This document shows, in pieces, positions 50,882 through 58,841 of a stretch of 64,000 nucleotides of DNA. The notes beneath the pieces are model-generated. The model was not told the DNA's origin and did not search any database. It saw nothing but the letters and a program-made list of their open reading frames with translations. Origin of the DNA: Desulfomicrobium sp. UBA5193 (GTDB lineage: Bacteria > Desulfobacterota > Desulfovibrionia > Desulfovibrionales > Desulfomicrobiaceae). The stretch is taken from assembly GCA_002412965.1 (NCBI GenBank), contig DHWB01000006.1, forward strand, positions 177,561-241,560, given 5' to 3'. The position numbers and the translations under genes are program-made. Numbering within the stretch: position 1 is the stretch's first letter; the number at the start of each line of letters is the position of its first letter.

Positions 50882-52678
50882 ATGCGCATATCTCTTCGTA
50901 ATCAGTACAGCAATTTTCTGTACAACCTGCAGAATACCCAGTCGAATCTGATGGAATTGAACATGCAGGCTTCCAGCCAGAAGCGCATCAACAAGCCGTC
51001 CGACGACCCGGTGGGCATGGCCCGCGTGCTCAATTACCGCACCTCCATCGCGGGCATCGAGCAGTACAGTTCCAATATCGACACGGCCAAGGGCTGGCTC
51101 AATCTGGCCGACGAATCCATGATGCAGGTCAGCACTCTCCTGACCAAGCTCAAGGGTCTGGCCCAGCAGGGCGCCACCGGGACCATGACCTCCTCGGACC
51201 GCGAGGCAACGTCCTACGAGGTCCGGCAGATTTTCAGCCAGTTGGTCAACCTGGCCAATACCCGCTACGAGGGGAAATCCATCTTCGGCGGGCAGAAGTT
51301 CGAACAGAGCGCCTTTGAAGAGGCGCTCATGGTCCATGACCAGGAGGGAAAAAGCCTGGGTCTGGCCACCGGCAACGCCAGCAGCAGCATCGTGGTCCAG
51401 TTTTTGGGCGCGGAAGGCACGACGGCAACGGTCGGCGTGGACACGATTTCATGCCGCTACAGCAAGGACGGCGGAGCCACCTGGTCAAATACGACGGTCG
51501 GGACGGACGGAGTGCTGGACATGGGTGGAGTCAGTCTCACCCTTGCCCAGGATTACGAGGCCGCCCTCTCGCCCGAGACGAATGATTCGACGTCAAAGGG
51601 CTCCTGGCTGACCATCGCACCCACGGCCGTGTACAAGGGGGATCACGAGTCCCAGTCCGCCGTGCTTTACACGGACGGGAGTCCGTCCATTTCGGCTTTG
51701 CCGCTGGGCGGGTTTGAAAAGGACGTGCAGGTGGAGGTTTTGGACACGGGCGTCACTGCGGGTGCCGGTGGCACGTTCGCGGCGAGGTATTCCCTCGACG
51801 GCACGAACTGGGTCAATGTCACGGTCCGCAACGACACGGACACGCCTGTCATCGAGACGCCTTACGGCGGGATTCAGCTCTCCGGTTCGGGCAATTTCGA
51901 CGATCTGGCGTTCATGGTCAAAGCCGGGTCCACCGGCGTGATGCAGATGGGCGCGACGGTCAATGCCGAGGGCAGGGGGCTTTTCGCGGGAGACGTCATG
52001 GTCCGCATCGACAATGATCCTTCCGAGACGATCGGTTCCGGGAATGCCATCGAGTACTCCTACAGCACGGACGGCGGCGTGAACTGGTCCACCGGGCATA
52101 CGTCCGGCAACGCGGCCGGAGGACCGGCCGAATTGCTGGTGCCGGGCGGCAAGCTTGTGCTCTCCGAGCGGGATGGCACGGGAGCGCTGGTCAAGAATGC
52201 CCAGTTTGTCATCCATCCCCAGACTGCCGCGCATAATGTCGAGATCTCGGCGGGCCAGTATCTGCAACTGAACAACATCGGCAGCGATGTTTTCGGTGGG
52301 TACTACGAAAGTGGAACTGAGCCCGTGTTCTCGGATTCCGATACGAACAAGAATATTTTCGTGACAGTGGGCAAATTGGTGGCCGCTCTGGAAAACAACG
52401 ACCAGCAGGGGTGTGCCGAGGCCTTGGAGGGTCTGAAGGAAGGGCAGGAATATTTCACCACCCAGTTGGCCTCCGTGGGGGCGCGCGAAAACAGGCTCGA
52501 TGTGGCCTCCACCGTTCTTTCGGGCCTGAAACTCAATGAAACCGAGCGCATGAGCAATATCGAGGATGCGGATCTGGCCACTCTCATGACGGAGCTCGCC
52601 AACCAGCAGCTGTCCTATGAAGCGGTGCTCAAGTCTTCGTCCATGATCATGAAGATGAGCCTGGTCAATTATCTCTAG
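50882..52678 (+). CDS. flgL: flagellar hook-associated protein 3 (FlgL), with large insertion
   Basis: A 598-residue junction protein, about twice the E. coli length. The conserved ends are normal (MRISLRNQYSNFLYNLQNTQ, NKPSDDPVGMARVLNYR; C-terminal LMTELANQQLSYEAVLKSSS). Between about residues 155 and 480 lies an insertion with three Asp-box-like units, S-x-D-(x)-G-x-x-W: bases 51461-51484 (SKDGGATW), 51791-51811 (SLDGTNW) and 52064-52087 (STDGGVNW). It is exported with FlgN. Confidence 0.93.
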   Translation: MRISLRNQYSNFLYNLQNTQSNLMELNMQASSQKRINKPSDDPVGMARVLNYRTSIAGIEQYSSNIDTAKGWLNLADESMMQVSTLLTKLKGLAQQGATGTMTSSDREATSYEVRQIFSQLVNLANTRYEGKSIFGGQKFEQSAFEEALMVHDQEGKSLGLATGNASSSIVVQFLGAEGTTATVGVDTISCRYSKDGGATWSNTTVGTDGVLDMGGVSLTLAQDYEAALSPETNDSTSKGSWLTIAPTAVYKGDHESQSAVLYTDGSPSISALPLGGFEKDVQVEVLDTGVTAGAGGTFAARYSLDGTNWVNVTVRNDTDTPVIETPYGGIQLSGSGNFDDLAFMVKAGSTGVMQMGATVNAEGRGLFAGDVMVRIDNDPSETIGSGNAIEYSYSTDGGVNWSTGHTSGNAAGGPAELLVPGGKLVLSERDGTGALVKNAQFVIHPQTAAHNVEISAGQYLQLNNIGSDVFGGYYESGTEPVFSDSDTNKNIFVTVGKLVAALENNDQQGCAEALEGLKEGQEYFTTQLASVGARENRLDVASTVLSGLKLNETERMSNIEDADLATLMTELANQQLSYEAVLKSSSMIMKMSLVNYL

Positions 52679-52687
52679 GAAGGGTTT

Positions 52688-52927
52688 ATGCTCATACTTT
52701 CCCGTCGCCCCGGAGAGAGCGTGCATGTGGGTGATGACATCAAGATAACGATCTTGAGCATCAAAGGGCAGCAGATCAAGATCGGTCTTGACGTGCCCGA
52801 GCATATGCCCGTTTACCGGGAAGAAATTTATTTGAAGGTGCAAATCCAGAACGCTTCGGCGCTGGACCTCGACAACAACGATCTGATGATGGCGGCAACA
52901 CTATGGACAAGCAAAGACAAACAATAA
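52688..52927 (+). CDS. csrA: carbon storage regulator CsrA
   Basis: A 79-residue RNA-binding translational regulator. MLILSRRPGESVHVGDDIKI and IGLDVPEHMPVYREEIY are the diagnostic CsrA blocks; R44-like contact residues fall in the PVYREE segment. It binds GGA motifs near ribosome sites and typically represses flagellin. It lies 9 bp after flgL and overlaps fliW by 25 bp. Confidence 0.97.
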   Translation: MLILSRRPGESVHVGDDIKITILSIKGQQIKIGLDVPEHMPVYREEIYLKVQIQNASALDLDNNDLMMAATLWTSKDKQ

Positions 52928-53373
52928 CTTCACGCATCGGCCCGATGGTGATTTCCGCCGACAAGACGATCCGCTTTCCGCGCGGAATCATCGGCTTCGA
53001 ATCCCTGCGGGAGTTCGCCCTGGTGGAGTTCAAGCCCGGAACGCCCTTTCATTTCCTGCAAAGCCTCGAGATGCCGAGCATGGGCATGATGCTGGCCGAT
53101 CCGTTTTCTTTTTTGCCGGAGTACGAGATTAAGCTGGCGGCGGCCGAGGAGCGCATCCTGAAGGTGCGCAGCATCCGCGACCTGGTCATTCTGGTCAGCG
53201 TGACCGTGCCCAAAGGCGATCCCCAGGGCAGCACCCTCAACCTGACCGGTCCCATCTGCGTCAATGTCCAGGAGCGTCTGGGCCTGCAGTCACCGCAGGT
53301 GGAGCTGGGCTTTCCCTCCCGGGTGCTGCTGCGCGACCTGGGCGACGGGGACAGACGCCTGGCGAATTCATGA
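52903..53373 (+). CDS. fliW: flagellar assembly factor FliW
   Basis: A 156-residue protein that binds CsrA and, competitively, flagellin, so that flagellin synthesis matches export. Seen: IRFPRGIIGFESLREFALVE near 22-42 and DPFSFLPEYEIKL, then SVTVPKGDPQGSTLNLTGPICVN. The gene overlaps csrA, and the strict coupling of these two fits the known partner-switch. Confidence 0.96.
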   Translation: MDKQRQTITSRIGPMVISADKTIRFPRGIIGFESLREFALVEFKPGTPFHFLQSLEMPSMGMMLADPFSFLPEYEIKLAAAEERILKVRSIRDLVILVSVTVPKGDPQGSTLNLTGPICVNVQERLGLQSPQVELGFPSRVLLRDLGDGDRRLANS

Positions 53374-53412
53374 AAAAAGCCTGGCCGGGGAACCGGTCAG
53401 GCTTTTTTTTTT
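53374..53412 (+). terminator. terminator of the flgN-fliW operon
   Basis: AAAAAGCCTGGCCGG, loop GGAA, CCGGTCAGGCTTTTT with one G-T pair, then a long T run. Confidence 0.93.
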
Positions 53413-53428
53413 ACATCCCATCATGGAG

Positions 53429-53731
53429 TTATCCCCAGATGTCGAGCTCTTGTTTCAGTAGGCTGGCCGCGATGTCCTTGCTGTCTGGATTGTACTCACC
53501 CGCCTCGATCCTGGCCTTGACGTCGGCGACCTTGTCGGCCCGTACCCCGTCATTTTCCTGCGCGGCCTTGAGCATGTTCATCTTGAGGCGGCCTTCCTCG
53601 GATATGGAAATCCGGTCGGCCCCGCTCTCCTGAACGACGGCGGCCTTCTGGCTTTCCTGCCGCTGCTGTTCCTGCTGTTCCAGACGGCGCGCTTCGTACC
53701 CGCCAAAAGGTGTGATGGTATTTATGGTCAT
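53429..53731 (-). CDS. flgM: anti-sigma-28 factor FlgM
   Basis: A 100-residue anti-sigma factor. The C-terminal sigma-binding part is typical (RADKVADVKARIEAGEYNPD, then SKDIAASLLKQEL); the N-terminus MTINTITPFGGYEARRLEQQ is the Desulfovibrio-type variant. It holds sigma-28 inactive until the hook is complete and is then exported. Co-transcribed with the gene at 53809-54225 from a sigma-28-like promoter, giving the usual feedback loop. Confidence 0.92.
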   Translation of the reverse strand: MTINTITPFGGYEARRLEQQEQQRQESQKAAVVQESGADRISISEEGRLKMNMLKAAQENDGVRADKVADVKARIEAGEYNPDSKDIAASLLKQELDIWG

Positions 53732-53808
53732 GGTCCTCTCCTGCCGGTTTCTCCGGCCCTGCCGACTTTTTCAGGCAGCTTCGGCGGTTGTTACGCCTGT
53801 ATTAAAAG

Positions 53809-54225
53809 CTAGAGCATTGTTTCGTTGACCCGGCGTAAAGACACTTCCCATAGCCGCCTCATGAAAGCATCCTTTTCCCCGTTGGTCAATTCGGCAACGC
53901 CTTGATCTGTTTTCTTGAGAATCTGGAGGCCGCCTCCGTCGGAAGGATATCTGAAAACCAGATCCTGTCCGAACTCTTTGGTCAATTGCTGTTTGATGTC
54001 GTTGACGACCGGATTGGAGCTGTCCGAACCGATCAGGTTGTCCACTATCTCGCCCGCAACTTTTTCGACCAGCTGGCGTCTTTTGGCTTCACTTGAAATG
54101 GAAACGGAATCCCCCTGTCCGGCGCGGTCCATATATTTTTTGAACCTGGCGATGCGGCGGCCTGTGTCTTGGTGCTGGTCATACGTCCGCACCACGTTTT
54201 TGACGAGAAAGGGATTCACTGTCAC
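53809..54225 (-). CDS. FlgM-associated protein (DVU0524-like family)
   Basis: A 138-residue protein with a GTG start (GTGACAGTGAATCCC). The segment RFKKYMDRAGQGDSVSISSEAK resembles the N-terminal exported part of FlgM-like proteins, and helices follow to the end. Homologues sit beside flgM in Desulfovibrionales; the molecular role is not established. I recall the family being named after DVU0524, from memory only. The gap to flgM is 77 bp. Confidence 0.8.
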   Translation of the reverse strand: MTVNPFLVKNVVRTYDQHQDTGRRIARFKKYMDRAGQGDSVSISSEAKRRQLVEKVAGEIVDNLIGSDSSNPVVNDIKQQLTKEFGQDLVFRYPSDGGGLQILKKTDQGVAELTNGEKDAFMRRLWEVSLRRVNETML

Positions 54226-54247
54226 GGCCGATACCTCTTACTTCACC

Positions 54248-54274
54248 CTATCGGATATTGATCGGAGAACTTTA
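54248..54274 (-). promoter_or_regulatory. sigma-28 promoter of the flgM operon
   Basis: Minus strand TAAAGTTC, exactly 11 bases, then TCCGATAG: 7 of 8 and 6 of 8 matches to TAAAGTTT-N11-GCCGATAA. It is 23 bp upstream of the GTG start. Confidence 0.78.
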
Positions 54275-54411
54275 GATAATTTTACAAAAAAAACAGCAGC
54301 CTCCTGCGCGTGTTGAAGATGCCGGCAATAGGTCGTTTTTCAGGTCATTCAGGGCAAATCCCGGCGCGGCTCTTCTTGAATCCCCGTGCCCTTTTGCTTA
54401 CAGTCCCGCAA

Positions 54412-55260
54412 ATGGGCAAAATCATCACCAAAATCGTCATCGTTCACGCCATCGGGAACGAATTCGCGGGCAACATGGCGGGCCAGATTCGAGACTGGCT
54501 CTCAAACGAAGGCCGCTCGGCGCGGATAGTCGCCTCATCCAAGGAAAAGGTGCACTGCGTTTCGACCTGGGAGGACGCGGAAATGATCCTGACCCTGGGC
54601 GGGGACGGCACGCTGCTTGCCGTGGCCCGCGCGGTGCAGGACCTGGGCATCCCGATTCTCGGGCTCAATCTGGGCAAGGTCGGGTTTTTGACGGAGCTTT
54701 CACCCACAGACTGGCGCGAATCCCTGACCGCCATCCTGCGCGGCGAATACGACATGTCCGAGCGGCTGGTCATCAGCTTCAGCGTGCTCAGGCAAGGGCA
54801 GGAATACTATCGGGGCTGCGCGATCAATGATCTTGTCATCAGCTGCGGAAGCCTCGCGCGCATGATCCGTCTCGACATGTGGTACGGCAGTGACCATCTC
54901 GGCACGGTGCGGGCCGACGGCATGATCGTGGCCACGCCGACCGGGTCGTCGGGCTACTCCATTTCGGCCGGCGGGCCGCTCATCTATCCCGAGCTCAACG
55001 TGTTCGCGCTCACGCCCATATGTCCCTTCCTGCATGCCTTCAGGCCCATGGTCCTGCCCTTTGAAAACGATCTGCGCATTCTGGTCCTCGACGCCGACGT
55101 CGACGTCTATCTGACTCAGGATGGTCAGACCGGAGTGGTGCTGGCTCCCGGCGACAACATCTTTGCCTCCAGGGCCGAAAAGAGGCTCAACCTGATCCGG
55201 CCCCTGCATTCCCATTACGCCCACAAACTCAAATCCAAAGGCTTCGTCCGGGAGAGCTGA
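54412..55260 (+). CDS. nadK: NAD kinase
   Basis: A 282-residue ATP-dependent NAD kinase making NADP. The GGDG motif is at 63-66 (ILTLGGDGTLLAVAR), followed by GLNLGKVGFLTEL, RGCAINDLVIS and VATPTGSSGYSISAGGPLIYP, all diagnostic. Start at 54412 (MGKIITKIVIVHA) matches the family N-terminus; earlier in-frame ATGs at 54310 and 54319 would add an unconserved tail. The stop overlaps the next start by 1 base (TGATG). Confidence 0.95.
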   Translation: MGKIITKIVIVHAIGNEFAGNMAGQIRDWLSNEGRSARIVASSKEKVHCVSTWEDAEMILTLGGDGTLLAVARAVQDLGIPILGLNLGKVGFLTELSPTDWRESLTAILRGEYDMSERLVISFSVLRQGQEYYRGCAINDLVISCGSLARMIRLDMWYGSDHLGTVRADGMIVATPTGSSGYSISAGGPLIYPELNVFALTPICPFLHAFRPMVLPFENDLRILVLDADVDVYLTQDGQTGVVLAPGDNIFASRAEKRLNLIRPLHSHYAHKLKSKGFVRES

Positions 55261-57026
55261 TGTCCAAACTGCCCGATTTTACCAGTGTCCGTGAATTGCG
55301 TTATGGCCGGGACCCTTATCTTGACGCCTGGCTGCTGCATTTCATGACCGAGAACAATATCGAGCCCACGGTCAACCCGGCTGAGAACGCCCAGCAGGAG
55401 CAGCTGCGTTTCATGGTCGACGTCGATGACGACCAAGTCTTCGTGCCCTGTTCGGACGAGATGTTCGAGAATCTGCTGCACACGCGCCTGTCCAGCACCT
55501 TGCTCCAGGAATATCGGGAAAAGTGGCGGCTGCTCGTGCATCTGGTGCGCATCAACATCAAGGACCGTTACACCCGGCGCAAGATTTTCGCCCTGTCGAG
55601 GCACAAGGTCCGCCAGGTGCTGCATGCCCCTTTCCTCATTCCTTCGCGATTTTTGAAGCAGCTGCTGACAATTTTCATGGCCATGAGCGGGGTCCATGAC
55701 CCGCAACGTACGGAAAAGCAGCTGGCCAACAGGCGCGCTCTGGATTTCATGGCGAGTCCGGCCATGAACCAGTGCCTGTACGCCTGCCCCGAATCCAACC
55801 TGGGCTGCACCTCCATCAAGCATCTGCGGTGGGAACTCGATCTGCTGGAACTTGCCCGGCTCTGCCGTCTGTCCCTGCACAGCGAGATATGGGAGAAGCC
55901 GTCCGCCGTTGCCGACACGGACTGCTTTCTGGAAGGGGTCTGCGCTCCTTGGCCGGAATTTGCGGGCATCATGAACAAGGTCATGGGGCCGGACAGCGGG
56001 CAAAAATCGCTCAAGATCCTCTTTTTGCCGGCCAACAGCGGCGAGATTATTTTTGATCTGCGTTTCATCCGGGTCCTGGTTCGCCTGGGGCATAAGGTTA
56101 TTCTGGCCCTGAAGGAAGGGTACAGCCTTGACAGCCCCGTGATCTGGGACGTGGAGCATGACAGCGCGCTGCAAGGCTCGGTGGGCGACGCCCTGTTCGT
56201 CGAGAACAGCCGCATGAGCAAAAACGAGCTGCTGCGCGCCCAGCGCGAGAACTCCCTCCTGGTCATCTCCGACGGCAGCCGCGAGCGGCTCAATCTGTGG
56301 CGCACCAGCGTGACCTTCGCCCGCTCATGGAAAGAGGCAGATCTGATCATTGCCAAAGGTTTTGCCCATCATCGCCGACTGATCAAGAATTCCCACCTCT
56401 TCACGCGCGATATCGTCTGCCTGTACCGGGACCGCGACGGGCTGGACCAGGTGCGCTTCAAGGAGAAATCGCCGCGCGTCACCAAAATCACGGAATCGCA
56501 GGTCATGGCCCAGGCGGACGCGATCATCGCCCGCATGCGCACGGCGCGCGGCATGAGCAGGCAGGTCATGTTCTACAGCGCCATCATCGGGAGCATCCCC
56601 GGTCAGACCAAGGTGGCGCTCGGGGTCGTGAACACCTTTGTCGCGCATCTGCGGGCCAAGCATGCCAATCTGCTGATCATCAACCCGGCCGAGCATTTCG
56701 TCGAAGGCATGGACGGGGATGATCTCATGTACATGTGGGAGCGGGTCCAGCGCAGCGGCTTCATCGACGTCTGGCGCTTTCAGACCGTGGCCGATATCGA
56801 GACCAGCTTCGAGCTGATGGGCGAGGCGGTTCCGGCGGAATGGCACGGCAAGGATTCGACCTTCTCCACCGGCTGCACCAAGGAGATGAACATCGCCCTC
56901 GACATGCAGCAGAAGCACACGGAGATGCAGATCATCGGGCCGGATCCCAAGCGCTTTTTCCGGCGCATGGAGTACGGGGTGGGCAAGTATTTCGATGCCC
57001 GCATTTCCGACAAGGCGCGCCTGTGA
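55260..57026 (+). CDS. large protein with C-terminal DUF89 (ARMT1-like, metabolite-damage phosphatase) domain
   Basis: A 588-residue cytoplasmic protein. Residues about 245-560 resemble the DUF89/ARMT1 fold: LPANSGEIIFDLRFIRVLV with N259 and E262, LVISDGSRERLN and the GFAHHRRLI block in the place of the D/K-containing motifs. The N-terminal about 240 residues hold a Cys-bearing stretch (CLYACPESNLGCTS), common in bacterial DUF89 proteins. Family members are metal-dependent phosphatases acting on damaged or overflow phospho-metabolites. Coupling to nadK suggests a nucleotide-cofactor-related substrate, but that is inference. Confidence 0.7.
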   Translation: MSKLPDFTSVRELRYGRDPYLDAWLLHFMTENNIEPTVNPAENAQQEQLRFMVDVDDDQVFVPCSDEMFENLLHTRLSSTLLQEYREKWRLLVHLVRINIKDRYTRRKIFALSRHKVRQVLHAPFLIPSRFLKQLLTIFMAMSGVHDPQRTEKQLANRRALDFMASPAMNQCLYACPESNLGCTSIKHLRWELDLLELARLCRLSLHSEIWEKPSAVADTDCFLEGVCAPWPEFAGIMNKVMGPDSGQKSLKILFLPANSGEIIFDLRFIRVLVRLGHKVILALKEGYSLDSPVIWDVEHDSALQGSVGDALFVENSRMSKNELLRAQRENSLLVISDGSRERLNLWRTSVTFARSWKEADLIIAKGFAHHRRLIKNSHLFTRDIVCLYRDRDGLDQVRFKEKSPRVTKITESQVMAQADAIIARMRTARGMSRQVMFYSAIIGSIPGQTKVALGVVNTFVAHLRAKHANLLIINPAEHFVEGMDGDDLMYMWERVQRSGFIDVWRFQTVADIETSFELMGEAVPAEWHGKDSTFSTGCTKEMNIALDMQQKHTEMQIIGPDPKRFFRRMEYGVGKYFDARISDKARL

Positions 57027-58162
57027 GGATGGTTCTGGCCGCCCTGTGCCTGACGCTGCTGTGCGCCTGTGCAGCCCCGACCAGGCAAGCCCGGTTGCTT
57101 GAGAGCGCCCCGAGCCGGGAACTTTCGGAGCGGCTGGCGGCGACGGCGGCTGAGAGCCCAGAGGCTCTGGCCCATGCCCTTGAGCAGTCCCTGGCCTACG
57201 TGCGCACCCGGCCGCAGGAGGGAAAGCCCTTCGCCGCGGACGGGCCGGACTGCACCTGGGCCGATCTGGCCGCCTCCCTGGAACATCTGCGCGCCCTTCT
57301 TCCAAGGCTGGACGCCGACCCCGGCCTGCTGGGCCGGGAGTTCGCGTGGCATGAGGTGCGCCCCGAGCCGCTCATGACCGGCTATTACGAACCGCAAATG
57401 GCGGGCAGCCTTGAGCCGCATCCCGATTACCCCGTGCCTATTTACGGCCTTCCCGCCGCGCTGCGCAGCACGGACCTGGGGCGCTTTCATCCGCGCTGGA
57501 AGGGGCAGACCCTGACCTACCGTGTGGAAGGACAGGAGATTTTTCCATTTTATTCCAGGGAAGAGATCGATGGCCACAGTGCCCTGAACGCGACGCAAAT
57601 TCCCATTGCCTGGACTCGCGACCTGGTGGACGTGTATTTTCTGCAGGTTCAGGGCTCGGGCAGGCTGCTGTTGCCCGACGGCACGGTGCGGCATGTCCTC
57701 TATGCGGGCAAGAACGGGCATGAGTATGTTTCATTGGGGAAAGTCATGATCGAGCGGGAGCTCATTCCCCGCGAAGAGATGTCCATGCAGCGCATCCGGG
57801 CGTATCTGCGCGAGCATCCGGAGCAGGTCCGCGAACTCTTGAACACCAATCCGAGCTACGTCTTTTTCCGTCTGGCCGCGGACGGACCCGTGGGGGCCAC
57901 GGGCCGGACATTGACGCCGATGGTCAGCATGGCTACTGATTCAGCCTTTCTGCCCCTGGGCAGCATCCTGGCCGTGGACGCCGTCTTGCCGGAAGCGGAC
58001 GGGACGGGCGAGCGGACGGCGCTCTTGGCCCTGGCCCAGGATCGGGGCGGGGCCATCAAGGGCAGTCGCCTGGATCTTTTCTGCGGGGCGGGGGAGCGGG
58101 CCGAATTTCTGGCCGGACATCTGCAGGAGCGCGCCCGCGTCTATCTTCTGCTCAAAAAATAG
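57023..58162 (+). CDS. mltA: membrane-bound lytic murein transglycosylase A
   Basis: A 379-residue lipoprotein that cleaves peptidoglycan glycan strands to 1,6-anhydro-muropeptides. The signal peptide has a lipobox ending at C16 (LLCAC). Conserved blocks: EPLMTGYYEPQMAGSL, YSREEIDGHSAL, VYFLQVQGSGRLLL, and the 3D-domain end ALAQDRGGAIKGSRLDLFCG with the catalytic Asp of the family. The start is probably GTG 57023, overlapping the previous stop; ATG 57029 is the alternative. Confidence 0.93.
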   Translation: MRMVLAALCLTLLCACAAPTRQARLLESAPSRELSERLAATAAESPEALAHALEQSLAYVRTRPQEGKPFAADGPDCTWADLAASLEHLRALLPRLDADPGLLGREFAWHEVRPEPLMTGYYEPQMAGSLEPHPDYPVPIYGLPAALRSTDLGRFHPRWKGQTLTYRVEGQEIFPFYSREEIDGHSALNATQIPIAWTRDLVDVYFLQVQGSGRLLLPDGTVRHVLYAGKNGHEYVSLGKVMIERELIPREEMSMQRIRAYLREHPEQVRELLNTNPSYVFFRLAADGPVGATGRTLTPMVSMATDSAFLPLGSILAVDAVLPEADGTGERTALLALAQDRGGAIKGSRLDLFCGAGERAEFLAGHLQERARVYLLLKK

Positions 58163-58170
58163 GAATCATC

Positions 58171-58824
58171 ATGCAGACCATAGAACCTTCGGCCCTCAAG
58201 GCTCTTTTGCGCGAAGCCTGGACGGCCCAGCTCTCCCATGTCGACCTCTGGCATGCCGAGGAGCCCCCGGCGGACATTTCGGCGAGGAAGGGCGACGGGC
58301 TGGTGGAGCTGATCGTGCGCCAGCATCTGAAAAATTTTCTGCTCTGGCATGTCGAGGACCGGGCCCGTCGCACGGACGTGGACGACCATGTCATCACGCT
58401 GTGCAAGCGCGAGATCGACGGCCTCAATCAGCAGCGCAACGATCTCATGGAACAGGTCGATGCCTGGCTTGTACACGCCATCGAGTCTTTTCCCGTTCAG
58501 CAACGCATCCCGGATGGGTCTCGGCGCTTCAGCACCGAGACTGTTGGCGCGGCCCTGGACCGGCTCTCCATCCTGAGCCTCAAGATTTTTCACATGCGCG
58601 AACAGACCGTGCGCTCCGATGTGGATTTGGCGCATCTGACCCGCTGCCGAGAAAAGCTGAGCCTGCTCGAAGCCCAGCACGGCGACCTGTCCCGCTCCAT
58701 TCTGGAACTCGTCGATGAGTACGCCATGGGCGTCAAAAGCCCCAAAGTCTATTTTCAGTGCAAAATGTATAACGATCCGGCCCTGAATCCGGAATTGTAC
58801 GCGGCAACGCCCGTCGCGGGCTGA
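58171..58824 (+). CDS. DUF4254 protein
   Basis: A 217-residue mostly helical protein. NFLLWHVEDRARRTDVDDHVI near 60-80, SFPVQQRIPDGSRRFSTETVG in the middle and YFQCKMYNDPALNPELY at the end match DUF4254. Function unknown; in other phyla the family lies near lipopolysaccharide glycosyltransferases. It sits 8 bp after mltA and 17 bp before gatB. Confidence 0.82.
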   Translation: MQTIEPSALKALLREAWTAQLSHVDLWHAEEPPADISARKGDGLVELIVRQHLKNFLLWHVEDRARRTDVDDHVITLCKREIDGLNQQRNDLMEQVDAWLVHAIESFPVQQRIPDGSRRFSTETVGAALDRLSILSLKIFHMREQTVRSDVDLAHLTRCREKLSLLEAQHGDLSRSILELVDEYAMGVKSPKVYFQCKMYNDPALNPELYAATPVAG

Positions 58825-58841
58825 AGCTGCGAGGAGTCCCC

